Shown one piece after another: positions 1-10,600 of a DNA stretch of 64,000 nt. The stretch comes from Pedobacter sp. FW305-3-2-15-E-R2A2. GTDB taxonomy: Bacteria > Bacteroidota > Bacteroidia > Sphingobacteriales > Sphingobacteriaceae. The stretch's first letter is position 1. Each line of letters starts with the position of its first letter. The notes under the pieces were generated by a model that worked only from the letters and a program-made list of their open reading frames with translations, searched no databases and was not told where the DNA came from. Location: positions 5,270,001 to 5,334,000 of the forward strand of contig NZ_CP151803.1 of the NCBI RefSeq assembly GCF_038446955.1, given 5' to 3'. A program made the translations under genes and the position numbers.

Positions 1-1
1 C

Positions 2-454
2 TTTATTCGTCTAAAACCAAGTGTTCAAAGCGCATATGATGATTTAACGGCATTAAGCAGGGATGTGATGAACAGATGGGTATTGCCGGGAGATGAGAAA
101 TTCACGAGTGTTCCGGCCATCTTAGATCCGCTTTCCGCAGCTAAAATAATTGGTTCGGATGGTTCTACCGTAGACATCAGGTACCCATATAATGTTTACA
201 ATTATTCTACCGAAAGAGTGGTCAAAGGAGATTATATCAAATTAAGGCAACTGTCATTGACCTACGCCCTTCCTAAAAGCATTTATTCCAAGCTAAATAT
301 GTCCAATGCACAATTGTCGCTGGTAGGCAATAACATTTGGTTGATTTATGCGGATAAACGCTTAAACGGACAGGATCCGGAATTCTATGCCTCCGGTGGT
401 GTGGCCATGCCCGTTGCAAAACAGTATACCCTATCGTTAAAATTTGGATTTTAA
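2..454 (+). CDS. SusC/RagA-family TonB-linked outer-membrane protein, C-terminal part
   Basis: The frame is open to the left edge, so only the last ~150 residues of a roughly 1000-residue protein are present. It shows the usual SusC ending: a segment with 'YIKLRQLSLTYALP', then 'LVGNNIWLI', a 'DPEF' motif and a final beta-strand ending in aromatic Phe (KFGF). SusC proteins are outer-membrane beta-barrels that import oligomers powered by TonB, with a SusD lid. The next gene is a SusD, 12 bases downstream, which confirms the pairing. The substrate cannot be told from this fragment. Confidence 0.9.
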   Translation, partial: FIRLKPSVQSAYDDLTALSRDVMNRWVLPGDEKFTSVPAILDPLSAAKIIGSDGSTVDIRYPYNVYNYSTERVVKGDYIKLRQLSLTYALPKSIYSKLNMSNAQLSLVGNNIWLIYADKRLNGQDPEFYASGGVAMPVAKQYTLSLKFGF

Positions 455-466
455 TCAGCATCGATT

Positions 467-1930
467 ATGAAATTAAATAAAATATCATTTGTCCTGTTAG
501 GGGCCGTCCCAATCCTTTCTTTACTATCATGTAAAAAATATTTAGACGAAGCTCCCGACAACAGAACGGAAATTAATTCCGTTGAAAAGGTAGCTCAGCT
601 GGTTTCTACGGCCTACCCTACCTACGATTACCTCACATTTACGGAAGCTGCTTCAGACAACACAGAAGATAAAGGAGTAGGCATTGGAAGTACGGACGAA
701 ATGTTTGATCTGCCTTACAACTGGGTAGATGTGATTGGTACAGGAACCAATTCTACCTCCGCCTACTGGAATGGATGTTATGAAGCGATTGCCGCCGCAA
801 ATCAGGCACTGGAAGCCATAGAAAAAGAAAATCTGGGTGCAGCTGCATTGCCATACAAAGGTGAAGCCCTGGTGGCTCGTGCTTATGCGCATTTTATGTT
901 GGCGATACTCTATGCAACGCCATATGAAATTGGTGGAAGTAATACTGCTCCCGGAATCCCCTACATTACCGCACCGGAAACCAAGGTGATTGTACAATAC
1001 AGCAGAGGTACCGTTCAATCTACTTATGAGCAAATCGAGAAAGATTTAGAAGACGGTATAAAGCTCCTTTCTGCTTCAGCCTACAAAACCCCGAAATATC
1101 ACTTTACCCCGGCAGCAGCACATGCCTTTGCCTCCCGTTTTTACTTATTCAAAGGAGAATGGAAAAAGGTGGTTGATCACGCGACTTTAACCGTTCCGGG
1201 GAATGATTTTGTCAGCAACCTCCGTCCGATTACGACGACTTTGAAAGACATGACAGGTGAGGAATTTAATGCCGCATTTTTCTCCAGCGCACAAAAGTAC
1301 AACCTGCTGTTGTCTAATAATTATTCGACTTATCATTACCAATATGGACCCAGACATGGCTACGGCGCCAAGCTCGTAAAAATGTTTACCACGCCCAATG
1401 TCACAGGTAAGATTTTAGGCAACCGGGTCGTATCTTATGGTGTGCCTCAGTATACCACTTATAAGTATAAAGGCTATTTCTTTAACACCGGTCCCGGCAT
1501 CGGTTTCCCTTACCTGACGAGTGCTTCGTTAACGGTTGATGAAGCTTTAATGAACAGGGCTGAAGCTTATGCGGAACTTGGAGAAAATGACCTGGCGCTG
1601 AAAGACATCAATGATTTTTACAGCGTCCGTACAGACGCCTACAATCCGACGAATGATGCGGTAACCCTGGCCAAGATCGACAATTTCTATAAGCTTTCAG
1701 ATCCTAAAGAAGGCTTGATCAAAACCATACTGGACGCCAAAAAAGCGGAGTTTTTACAAGAAGGCATGAGGTGGTTTGACATCATCCGCAGGAGGCTTAC
1801 AGTTGTTCATAACAACTTCGATGCCACTGGACTGGAGACCTTCACAGAACTTAAACCAGGAGATAAACGCAGACTTTTTCAACTGCCTAAAGAGGTTAAA
1901 TTGTCTGGTATAGAATTAAACCCGAGATAA
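467..1930 (+). CDS. SusD/RagB-family nutrient-binding outer-membrane lipoprotein
   Basis: A 487-residue lipoprotein. The signal peptide ends in a lipobox (LSLLSC, Cys22) followed by KKYLDEAP, the standard SusD mature start. The body has SusD helical-repeat features: 'YWNGCYEAIAAANQALEAI' near residue 100, 'ALVARAYAHFMLAILYATPY' near 145, and the C-terminal 'KKAEFLQEGMRWFDIIRR' signature. SusD forms the hinged surface lid over the SusC barrel encoded just upstream. It is probably cotranscribed with the preceding and following lipoprotein genes (gaps 12 and 10 bases). Substrate unknown. Confidence 0.93.
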   Translation: MKLNKISFVLLGAVPILSLLSCKKYLDEAPDNRTEINSVEKVAQLVSTAYPTYDYLTFTEAASDNTEDKGVGIGSTDEMFDLPYNWVDVIGTGTNSTSAYWNGCYEAIAAANQALEAIEKENLGAAALPYKGEALVARAYAHFMLAILYATPYEIGGSNTAPGIPYITAPETKVIVQYSRGTVQSTYEQIEKDLEDGIKLLSASAYKTPKYHFTPAAAHAFASRFYLFKGEWKKVVDHATLTVPGNDFVSNLRPITTTLKDMTGEEFNAAFFSSAQKYNLLLSNNYSTYHYQYGPRHGYGAKLVKMFTTPNVTGKILGNRVVSYGVPQYTTYKYKGYFFNTGPGIGFPYLTSASLTVDEALMNRAEAYAELGENDLALKDINDFYSVRTDAYNPTNDAVTLAKIDNFYKLSDPKEGLIKTILDAKKAEFLQEGMRWFDIIRRRLTVVHNNFDATGLETFTELKPGDKRRLFQLPKEVKLSGIELNPR

Positions 1931-1940
1931 AATTAATATT

Positions 1941-3320
1941 ATGAGACATATATATAAATTTTTAATATTTGCGGCTTTAGTTACCTCAATAACAGCCTGT
2001 CGCAAAGCTGAAAACCTGAATGTAGATTACAGTACTTTTAACGCTGATCATCCGGAAACCAATACTGCATTAGACCAATGGTTGAAAACAAATTTTCTGG
2101 ATGCTTACAATATAGATGTGGTCTATCGTTACAACAGGTATTACCATGGAAATACAGCAAATGTTACCCCCAACAAACTGGGAGATATCCAACCTACCAT
2201 GCAGGAAGTGCTGAATGGTTTCATTGCGCCATACAGAAAAGTAGCTGGTGAAACATTCTCTAAAAAGTACATTCCCAAAGAGTTTGTTTTATTTGGTTCT
2301 TACTCCTATGCTGATGGCAACGATCCGGGTGTGGCAGGAACCGCCGCCGCCGGCAGGAGGATCACACTGTACGGCTTAAATGACTATGCCCCACTCCCTG
2401 GCGGTGCCTTTTATTTCTGGGACAGACAAAGAATCATGCACCATGAATTTGGTCATATCCTGAATCAGATCATCCCTATCCCTACAGATTTCGAAAGTAT
2501 CTCCAAAGGTTTTTATAAGCAGCCCTATAAAGATATGCCAGAAGAAACCGCCCATCAAAATGGATTTGTAACCAGTTATGCCAGTGGCGTGTATACCGAA
2601 GATTATGCGGAAACCATCAGCTGGGCATTGATTAACGGGCAGGCATGGTATGACAACTGGGCCAATACTTCATCACCGGCAGGAAAAAACAGGTTGATTC
2701 AAAAAGAGCAGAATGTAATCAATTACTACAACACTCTGGGAATCAGCTTTAAGGAATTGCAGAGAGAAGTACAGAATTATATGCGGAATACGCTGAATTT
2801 AAATGAGTCAAAGTTTTCTTATTGGCTCAATAGAAAAATATATAAATCAATGACAGTCAACCTCGAATCTGCGGCCTATACCAAATATGGCAGTTCAGAT
2901 GCTTTTGGTCAGGTTTATAAAGGTGTAAAAACAAGCATCAATGGCATGGCCGGATATGGGTTCAGTTTCAAATTTTTAAAATTCAATTTTACTTCGGCAA
3001 CCACCATGAATGTGGAAGTGAATTTTAGCCAGGGAGAAAACACCTTTCTTGCAAATTATGCTTTTAACATGGCAATTGATCAGAATACAGGAGAAGTCAA
3101 ATTTACTACAGGTACGCCTGGAGGAACAGATCATCCCTGGGTAGGTAATGCAGATTTGTTGCGTCCCTCTTTACAGCCGTTGTTGGATTACCTTGGGAAC
3201 CAGGTGTTCATTGCCGACTGGCTTCCGGTAACCGTTGATGCCGACAATTACATGAAATACGGTGGTTTTTACGTTAAGGGTAGTCCATCAAACTATTTTT
3301 ATGCACCGCTGACTTATTAA
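1941..3320 (+). CDS. Putative zinc metallohydrolase lipoprotein associated with SusC/SusD
   Basis: A 459-residue lipoprotein (lipobox ending at Cys20) with a gluzincin-type zinc motif HEFGH at residues 168-172, preceded by a His. A Glu about 30-45 residues later ('EDYAETISW') could be the third metal ligand. Its place after SusC-SusD matches a family I recall as 'substrate import-associated zinc metallohydrolase lipoprotein'. A reasonable role is surface cleavage of a peptide or glycopeptide before SusCD import. The family assignment is from motif and context; protease activity is inferred. Confidence 0.82.
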   Translation: MRHIYKFLIFAALVTSITACRKAENLNVDYSTFNADHPETNTALDQWLKTNFLDAYNIDVVYRYNRYYHGNTANVTPNKLGDIQPTMQEVLNGFIAPYRKVAGETFSKKYIPKEFVLFGSYSYADGNDPGVAGTAAAGRRITLYGLNDYAPLPGGAFYFWDRQRIMHHEFGHILNQIIPIPTDFESISKGFYKQPYKDMPEETAHQNGFVTSYASGVYTEDYAETISWALINGQAWYDNWANTSSPAGKNRLIQKEQNVINYYNTLGISFKELQREVQNYMRNTLNLNESKFSYWLNRKIYKSMTVNLESAAYTKYGSSDAFGQVYKGVKTSINGMAGYGFSFKFLKFNFTSATTMNVEVNFSQGENTFLANYAFNMAIDQNTGEVKFTTGTPGGTDHPWVGNADLLRPSLQPLLDYLGNQVFIADWLPVTVDADNYMKYGGFYVKGSPSNYFYAPLTY

Positions 3321-3336
3321 ATTAACTTAAGACAAA

Positions 3337-4683
3337 ATGAAAAGATTACTATTTTTTATTGCACTCTTGTCTGTATTGATCAGTTGCAAAAAAACATCAT
3401 ACGTTGCAAAATTTGATAAGTTACCCCAGGAAAGAGCAGGCGAACAAATTGCGCTGGTTTTAAATTCCTTAACATCCGCAAAGGATGGATGGATCGCCTC
3501 TTTGCCAACAGCTGAAGGCGGAGGTTATGGCTTTTACGTCAGTTTCGATAAAGAGCAGAATGTAATTATGTACGGGGATATGACCGACAAAAGTGCTGCA
3601 GAGGCTGGAAAATCCTACTTTAGGGTGAAACAGGACATGGGAACAGATTTAATTTTTGACACCTATAACTACATCTCTATGTTAAACGACCCCGATGATG
3701 GCGTACTTGGAGGGGAAAGTAAAATAGGGTTCAGCAGCGACATAGAATTTATTTATGACCGTTCTACTGCCGATAGCATCATCTTTATAGGGAAGAAGTT
3801 TCGTCAACCCTTTAAACTTGTGAAAGCTACCGCTGCACAAAGAGCGATTTATGAAGCAGGTGGTTATAAAACGGCCATTGATAAATTTAAAAACTTCTTC
3901 ATCGACAATCAAAATCCCTATATAGAATTGGGTGCTGGTGCTGAGGCCAGAAAGATCGGCATTACGCCTAATACGACCAATAACCTTGAAATCGGGAAAA
4001 GAATCGACTTTACCGGTCCTGCGGCAGACGGAAAAATCAGCTCTGCCTCAGAGAAGTTTAATTTTACACTTGATGGCCTGTCCATTTTGAATAACGGACT
4101 TGTTTTTCAAGGGATCACATTTGTAAAGCTGGACTGGAAAGATGCCACAACTTTAGCAATGTACGACGCAGCGGGAAAGGAATATATTGTTAAAAATTCA
4201 ATAGTACCATTAATCCCGCTAAGTCAACTTTGGGGGACCAAGTATAGTGGCATGTTGTCGGAATTTAAAACGATATATCCGGGTACTTCTGCCAGCGGGG
4301 CCGTAATATTGAACTATTTCCATAATAACTTACAACCTAATCCGCTTAATCCTTATAGTTTCAATTATGGCCGCATCAACTTTGTGTGGAGTGTGGTGAA
4401 CAAAAGATTAACGATTAACGCCCATACCAGTCAGAGCAATGGAGCAAACACCTGGGTTACTGCATCAGTCTATAGCTATACAACAGATGATAAGGGTGTG
4501 TATAAATTTACGCTGCTATCTCCCCCTTCAGAAGGATATGCAGGCAAAATTATTCTGAAGTTACATGACTTTATACTGGCCAATCATATCACTTTTGATT
4601 ATCATATTGATAATGGTGTTGTTTATGGAAAAATGACCAGCGTAGAAGACCCTTCTACCGTAATGACGTTTATGTTGCAATAG
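3337..4683 (+). CDS. DUF4302-type lipoprotein
   Basis: A 448-residue lipoprotein with signal peptide and lipobox ending at Cys17 (LISCKK). Residues ~25-75 carry 'ERAGEQIALVLNSLTSAKDGW' and 'GGYGFYVSFDKEQNV', which I recognise as the start of DUF4302. This family sits next to SusC/SusD and zinc metallohydrolase lipoproteins in Bacteroidota, as here (16-base gap). No catalytic motif is visible. It is probably a surface-exposed accessory binding protein of the uptake locus; its function is not known to me. A hairpin terminator follows the stop. Confidence 0.78.
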   Translation: MKRLLFFIALLSVLISCKKTSYVAKFDKLPQERAGEQIALVLNSLTSAKDGWIASLPTAEGGGYGFYVSFDKEQNVIMYGDMTDKSAAEAGKSYFRVKQDMGTDLIFDTYNYISMLNDPDDGVLGGESKIGFSSDIEFIYDRSTADSIIFIGKKFRQPFKLVKATAAQRAIYEAGGYKTAIDKFKNFFIDNQNPYIELGAGAEARKIGITPNTTNNLEIGKRIDFTGPAADGKISSASEKFNFTLDGLSILNNGLVFQGITFVKLDWKDATTLAMYDAAGKEYIVKNSIVPLIPLSQLWGTKYSGMLSEFKTIYPGTSASGAVILNYFHNNLQPNPLNPYSFNYGRINFVWSVVNKRLTINAHTSQSNGANTWVTASVYSYTTDDKGVYKFTLLSPPSEGYAGKIILKLHDFILANHITFDYHIDNGVVYGKMTSVEDPSTVMTFMLQ

Positions 4684-4705
4684 AACTCATAAATAAGATG
4701 ACCTT

Positions 4706-4744
4706 AAATGCCTAAATAACTTAATTTGTTATTTAGGCATTTAA
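4706..4744 (+). terminator. Rho-independent terminator of the SusC/D operon
   Basis: A 15-bp inverted repeat (AAATGCCTAAATAAC at 4706-4720, complement at 4728-4742) with a 7-base loop, 23 bases after the DUF4302 stop codon. The right arm ends in T-rich sequence. It closes the uptake locus before the cold-shock gene. Confidence 0.7.
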
Positions 4745-4981
4745 TTCAAACAAGAAACACCTGGTATGGAAAACAAAACTGCCCAAACAAAAAACTCCAT
4801 CAATTCAAAACACCTGAAAAGAAAACAGCTATCTTTTTATACAATAAAAGCCTGTTTTCAAATATTTTATAAAAAAAACTTAGAATTCTTTTAAACAATC
4901 CTTATTTTACAGTGCTATTGTTTTTCGTTGGGCAACCAATTTCGGAAGTCAGTACAATTTATCTTTAATAGCTTAAATACA

Positions 4982-5173
4982 ATGCAAGAAGGAACAGTAA
5001 AATTTTTTAATGAGTCAAAAGGATTTGGCTTTATCGTACCTGCCAACGGAGATGCAGAAATCTTTGTTCATGTGACTGGACTAACAGGTCCAATCAGAGA
5101 GAACGACACCGTTACTTATGATGTTGAAAATGGCAAAAAAGGCCTGAACGCAACGAATGTTAAAGTCATCTAA
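4982..5173 (+). CDS. Cold-shock domain protein (CspA family)
   Basis: A 63-residue single cold-shock domain. RNP1 reads KGFGFI and RNP2 reads IFVHVT, both intact; the protein begins MQEGTVKFFN. It binds single-stranded RNA/DNA and acts as an RNA chaperone. The frame is open upstream to 4928, but the family starts at MxxGTVKFF, so ATG at 4982 is preferred. The upstream non-coding stretch is long and AT-rich, as expected for a regulated cold-shock 5' UTR. A terminator follows. Confidence 0.95.
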   Translation: MQEGTVKFFNESKGFGFIVPANGDAEIFVHVTGLTGPIRENDTVTYDVENGKKGLNATNVKVI

Positions 5174-5191
5174 TTTACTGATGATTTTCCT

Positions 5192-5221
5192 AAAGCATCT
5201 CCAAAAGAGGTGCTTTTTTTA
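5192..5221 (+). terminator. Terminator after the cold-shock gene
   Basis: A 10-bp stem (AAAGCATCTC / GAGGTGCTTT, one G-T wobble), 5-base loop and T-run, 18 bases past the stop codon. Confidence 0.85.
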
Positions 5222-5351
5222 TTTCAGTCCTGCCGTAATATACACGGGATTTTTCTGCTGCCGGGCGCTTTTAAACGTTCCATGTTAAAGCTTGATAAAG
5301 TCTTGCTATAACACGTTTGATTTAATCTGACAAAACACGAAATTAGGTGAG

Positions 5352-5825
5352 ATGAAGTCGCTTGCCTTAAAAAACATACTGTTTGTGATCCTGCAACCAG
5401 GTATTGTAGCCGGAGCGGTTCCCTATTTACTGGTAAGGAACAAGCTGTCAAGACTTCTCAACCTACCTTTTCAAGAGCATCAGTACCTGGCTCTTCTTTT
5501 ATTTTTAGCCGGGATGGCCATTGTATTTCATTGCGTATTTCGTTTTTTTAAAGACGGACTGGGGACGCTTTCTCCCGTTATCCCCACCAAACAACTGGTG
5601 ATCGGTGGCCTCTACCAATACTCCAGAAATCCAATGTATATCGGCGTCATGCTCCTACTGACCGGCGAAGTTCTTTTCTGCACTACGGTCAATCTATTGA
5701 TTTATGCCATCCTGGTTTTTATCGCCTTCCACCTTTTCGTGGTATTTAAGGAAGAACCACGGTTAAAAAGAGATTTTGGCGAGCAATACAATAACTATAA
5801 GCATCAGGTTAGAAGATGGATTTAA
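5352..5825 (+). CDS. Integral-membrane methyltransferase, isoprenylcysteine/phospholipid methyltransferase type
   Basis: 157 residues with about four hydrophobic segments. The C-terminal half has the family signature 'GLYQYSRNPMYIG' (residues ~87-99), then an 'E-x-x-L' region and 'FGEQYNNYKHQVRRW' at the end. These match the ICMT/PEMT-like superfamily, which methylates lipid or prenyl substrates in the membrane using S-adenosylmethionine. The substrate cannot be predicted. It lies 41 bases upstream of a Crp/Fnr regulator on the same strand; no shared function is evident. Confidence 0.85.
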   Translation: MKSLALKNILFVILQPGIVAGAVPYLLVRNKLSRLLNLPFQEHQYLALLLFLAGMAIVFHCVFRFFKDGLGTLSPVIPTKQLVIGGLYQYSRNPMYIGVMLLLTGEVLFCTTVNLLIYAILVFIAFHLFVVFKEEPRLKRDFGEQYNNYKHQVRRWI

Positions 5826-5866
5826 AATATAGCTTTGCGTATTGGTCAATAGGCTAAAACAACAAT

Positions 5867-6460
5867 ATGGAGAAAGCAGTTAGTCTTGATGAAGCTTTAG
5901 ACTTGATCAGCGAAAAATACGTAAAACTTAAGCCAGAGAGCAGAGCGGCATTAAAGGAATGTGCAAAGATTGAGGTATTGGAGAGAAATACCACACTCGT
6001 TAGCGCAAATCAGTATTCAAAAACGCTGATGTTTATGGTGACCGGGGCTTTGAGGGCTTACTATTTGAAAGACGGAAAAGACATCAGTGACTGGTTTGCT
6101 TTTGAGCATGATTTTATCTGTGAGATCAATAGCTTTTATCTCGGCAAACCCAGCGAACACTATTTTGAAACATTGGAAAAATCTACCATAATGATCCTTC
6201 CCAAGGAATCAATATTAAAACTCTGTGAGCAATACCATGACATAGAAAGCCTCGCCAGACAGGCAACGACCAGGACGATGATCGGACTTCAACGAAGATT
6301 AGTTTCCTTACAATTCGAAACTGCATTGCAAAAATACAACAACCTGCTAGTGGCTTATCCGGATATTACTCAAAGGGTCTCTTTAGGCCATATCGCCTCC
6401 TTTCTGGGAATTACATTTGAAACCTTAAGTCGGATCCGAAACCCGAGAAACAGCAGGTGA
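5867..6460 (+). CDS. Crp/Fnr-family transcriptional regulator
   Basis: 197 residues: an N-terminal cyclic-nucleotide-binding-like beta-roll (~30-115) including 'GALRAYYLKDGKDISDWFAFEHDF', followed by a dimer helix and a C-terminal HTH 'VSLGHIASFLGITFETLSRIR'. This is the common Bacteroidota Crp/Fnr-like type; the cNMP phosphate-binding Arg is not obvious, so its ligand is unknown. The stop lies one base from the end of the convergent Dyp peroxidase gene. The C-terminus (NPRNSR) differs from what I expect after the HTH, but no disruption is evident. Confidence 0.88.
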   Translation: MEKAVSLDEALDLISEKYVKLKPESRAALKECAKIEVLERNTTLVSANQYSKTLMFMVTGALRAYYLKDGKDISDWFAFEHDFICEINSFYLGKPSEHYFETLEKSTIMILPKESILKLCEQYHDIESLARQATTRTMIGLQRRLVSLQFETALQKYNNLLVAYPDITQRVSLGHIASFLGITFETLSRIRNPRNSR

Positions 6461-6461
6461 T

Positions 6462-7385
6462 CTATGAAGAGAACTCATCCATCATGTCAACCGTTGGAAC
6501 GAAAAACAAGCTCCCTGTTTTTGGCGTACTGAAATCGAGTATCCTGTCGTAATTTCCAATAGGAGAACCGATAAACATATTATTCAGCATTTTTTGTACA
6601 GTACTGAATTTGCTTGCATAAGCAATGAAGTAAGTCCCCATTTCATTCTTAGACATACTTCCAAAAGGCATATTATCGCGGACAATTTTAAGGTCGTCGC
6701 CCACATTAGCTAAGGCGATATGGGAATTGGCAGGCTTTACCTCATCTGCCATTTCGATATCATTCGATTTGGATCTGCCAATTACTTTTTCCTGATCCTG
6801 AACAGACAATCCTTTCCAGGCGGTTAGGTCATGAATATATTTTTGAACAAAAAGATAACTCCCCCCTTTATAATCAGGATCATCATCTCCAACAACACCA
6901 AAGAATTCCCGCTCCTGTCCCTGTGGATTTTCGGTACCATCAACGAAACCTAAAATGGAACGGCCGTCCCAATATCTGAAACCCTGGATTTCTTCTACGC
7001 TGACCGCTACCTTATTCAGGAGATCCGATATTTCAGCTGCCATGTCATAACATATGCTCTGGTTATCCGCTCTGATGTGAAAATGCAGGTCTCCTTTGGA
7101 AGAAACTGCAGTATGTTTTTCGCCGGTAACCGGAACAAAATCCACCAACTCTTTAGGGAGTGGGGCAGGGAGTCCAAGCCGTTGCCAGGCATCATAGCCG
7201 ATCCCCATTACACAACTGGCTCTGGAAACCGGAAAGCGAATCGCAGCAGAATTGTTAAGATTGATCACCAGTTTACAAAGCCTGCTAAAAATGGTTTTAA
7301 CCTCTAAGTTCTCTTTAAAATTCCACACCATGAAAATGGTATTGCTATTCGTATCGGCTAATGTATGCTGTGATTCCGGATTCAT
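6462..7385 (-). CDS. Dyp-type heme peroxidase
   Basis: 307 residues with the diagnostic GxxDG motif in 'GFVDGTENP', the proximal heme His in 'KPANSHIA' and the distal Arg in 'IVRDNMPFGS'. Length and motifs fit the compact bacterial class (YfeX/DypB-like). It reduces H2O2 while oxidising dyes, phenolics or porphyrin-like substrates. No signal peptide, so cytoplasmic or encapsulin-loaded; no encapsulin gene is visible. It is divergent from an H2O2-producing type of oxidase gene 284 bases away, which is suggestive but not proof of a link. Confidence 0.93.
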   Translation of the reverse strand: MNPESQHTLADTNSNTIFMVWNFKENLEVKTIFSRLCKLVINLNNSAAIRFPVSRASCVMGIGYDAWQRLGLPAPLPKELVDFVPVTGEKHTAVSSKGDLHFHIRADNQSICYDMAAEISDLLNKVAVSVEEIQGFRYWDGRSILGFVDGTENPQGQEREFFGVVGDDDPDYKGGSYLFVQKYIHDLTAWKGLSVQDQEKVIGRSKSNDIEMADEVKPANSHIALANVGDDLKIVRDNMPFGSMSKNEMGTYFIAYASKFSTVQKMLNNMFIGSPIGNYDRILDFSTPKTGSLFFVPTVDMMDEFSS

Positions 7386-7669
7386 AAAATCGTTTATTCG
7401 TAGATTGGTATACCCGATAAATATATAAAAAAAGGAATTAAGGAATTTTCATAAAGACATTAATTATTAAGCTATTTTTTTTATAGCTTTAGTCTATCAA
7501 ACCCTATTGCTTTAAATTAACCTCTCCATTATGAATCCTTTAAATGATGTACTTCCTTTAGTTCAATTCCAATTAATCAGTCATTTTTTTCGTAAGCAGA
7601 GTTAATGCAATATTCAAAACTTGTAATAGCCTCTTCCTCATTTTAATCATCTAAAACGAAAATAACACC

Positions 7670-10600
7670 ATGACTGAAAAATCGAAAAAAAAATCGGGTG
7701 CAACACCGCACACTGAATCTTCTGCTATAAATAAAGGCGAAGCTACAGCAAACAATGTAGCATGCTGGGACAGCGAAGGAACCACAAAAATTGTAACAGA
7801 GCGTCTCAAAGAGATGTTTGTCGAAATGGGACAAAAGACAAGGATCGAAAAAGGGCAAATGCCTGCTGAACGTGCTGTTTTCAGGAAACAACATGGCATA
7901 GCTTATGGTACCTTCCGCGTAAAACAAGACATCAATCCCGAGTTTAAAGTAGGGATTTTCGCCGGCGATACTTACGAATGTGCGGTACGTTTCTCGAGCG
8001 ACACCGACCCCAATTCGCCAGACCTGCACACCACCCTGGGACTGGGACTGAAACTATTTGGAGTTGAAGGCCCTAAATTACTGGGCGACAGCAACAATGC
8101 AGATTTCATCTTTCAAAACATAGACCGCTTTTTTGCGCGTGATGCACAACAGATGTGCAGTTTCACTACCGCCGGTGTGGTAGATCGTGACTACGATTCT
8201 TATATCAATAAACACCCGGAGCTGGCCGAGATTCTCGCCGCGATGACAAAAGTAGAAGCAAGTTGTCTGAGTGCCGGTTATTGGGCAATCCTCCCTTTTA
8301 AGTTGGGTGACAAAAACATTGTCAAATATCGTTTAGTCCCAGATGAAACCGATCATGGTGCCGTTTTTAATGATAAAAATTACCTCGCACTTGATTTACA
8401 ACAACGCCTGCGCAATAAGCCTGCAAAATTCCGCTTTGAGATACAACTCCGCACTAATGATGCGACCATGCCCCTTAATGATGCCCAAGTGGTCTGGAGC
8501 ACTGAAGAGAGTCCTTATATTTGTATTGCTGAATTAGAATTCCCTCAACAGGATATTCACGCAATTGGCCAGTCTGAATTTGGAAGTATTCTTGCTTTTA
8601 ATATCTGGAGAACCTTAGCACAACATGAGCCACTTGGATCTATTGCTGAAGCCAGAAAAGTAGTTTACGCAGCAAGTGCTGAAGCCCGCCATCAGGCAAA
8701 CGGCCAGCAATTAGACGAGCCGGATCAGATTAATCCTCCCTTTGAAGGAGATACAGATGAAGACAGTGAATGTATTGTTACGGCCGGCATCTATCCCCCA
8801 ATCGGAGTAATGCGTGTGGGAAATAGTGAGGACGAATATTTTATTGGGCCCCTGGTTTCCGAACCCGTAGCCTTAACCGACGACTATGCCTATCGGGATA
8901 AAACCGGCGCACTAAAACGACAAGCTGCCCAGTTCAGGATTTACGGATTTAATGCCGCGGGGAAAGCAATTAAAGAACTGACTGCCGAAAATTCGAGTAT
9001 TGTCTGGCATGCACATTTAGCCAACCAAAAATCATCCTGGTATCAATTTCAAATGGCCCTGGATATTCCGGATGCTGTTGATGCACCGGCTTCAATGTTG
9101 CGTAATATTAATGTGGCCGACCGGAATTCGCTGATCATCGATGGCGGACATCAATCGGTAAGCGCAGCCAACGTGGAAGAAGGCCATCCTTTTATCGGAA
9201 AATTCCAAACAGAGACCGTTTATCTTGGTGAAATGCGGACGGATGAGAAAGGAAGGCTAATCATGCTCGGAGGACATGGGGTATCCAGAAATATAGACGG
9301 AGATATTGCCATTACATTTGCGAACAACGAAGGCTGGTATGATGATATTTCTGACGGCCCCGTTACTGCAGATGTGGAATACCTTGGAGTTAAACTTAAA
9401 GTGGCACCGGCATGGGTAATTTGTGGTCCACCTGATTACGCTCCCCTACAGAAATCGGTTCGTACCATGTGGGATTTAATGAGAGACGTGGCCATTGATG
9501 CAGGGATGCTGGTCCGACCAAAAAGACCTTCTTTTACTCAGGATATTCTACCTATTTTTCAGCGCATGACGAACCTGCAATGGGTTAATGCAGGCTTTGG
9601 AGCCGCCTTTGGCTGGGGTGGTCAGTTTGATTATACCACTGCTAAATGGATGGTAAGACTGAATGATCCTTCTTCTGCAAATATGGAAATGCGACGTACA
9701 ATTTCTAATAATTTCCGTCGCTATGAGGTATCAGGTGCGGAAGCCCCGCAATTATGGCCATGGATGTATGGTGATGCCATCAGTATCCCTACTTTAGGTT
9801 CTGTGCGCCAGCATTCCACCTTATCCCAATTACAATTGTCTTTTATTGACCAGTGGGTAAAAGGTGATTTTGACGCAGATTATGTGGATATGACCGGTTG
9901 CCCGCATATCCCAGAACCGATTACCATAGATAAATTAGCCATTGAAGACCAACCAGATATGCTGACCAAAGCAGCGATGGAGTTTTGTCTTGCAGATGCC
10001 TTCCATCCGGGTTGTGAAATGACCTGGCCAATGCGAACTGCCGGTATGTATATGTCTGCCTTCAGACTTAAACATGCGCCAAAAACGCCGCCGGTAAACT
10101 CCTCTTACTATGGACCGGTGATGAACAGCGATGTATTCACTTTAGCAAAAGGCCCTTTACTTGGTGGGCAGGTAGCCGGTGGCATTACCAGATGGATGGC
10201 TATCCCATGGCAAACCGATACTGCAAGTTGTCGTGATGGTTATACGTCGATGTACGATCCGTACCTGCCAACCTTTTGGCCGGCCAGGGTTCCCAATAAC
10301 ATCTTATCTGAAGAGCAGTACAAAGCATCTATAGATCCACTTCTGTCGGAAGAAACACGTAAACAAGCCTTTGCCTACCGTAAAGACTGGCTGGACGATC
10401 TGCCACTGGATGGCGAGGATCCAAATTACACCAACCAGATTAACAGTATGGTAAAATATTTTGATAAACTTGCGGTGGTTCAAGCACGTCCCGGCATACC
10501 GGATGACCCAAACTTTCCACCAAAAATGCAGGTCGGAATCACGCCAAATGCAGCACAGGAAGCCGCCTTATTAACCGAAGCGATAAAAGAATTGCAAGGT

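Noticed and set aside
4928..5173. Cold-shock protein with N-terminal extension
   Set aside because: The family starts at the MQEGTVKFF Met; the extension has the look of untranslated leader.
7670..8700. Active catalase domain
   Set aside because: Compared with katA in this window, the distal His and proximal Tyr are missing; only a catalase-like fold is claimed.
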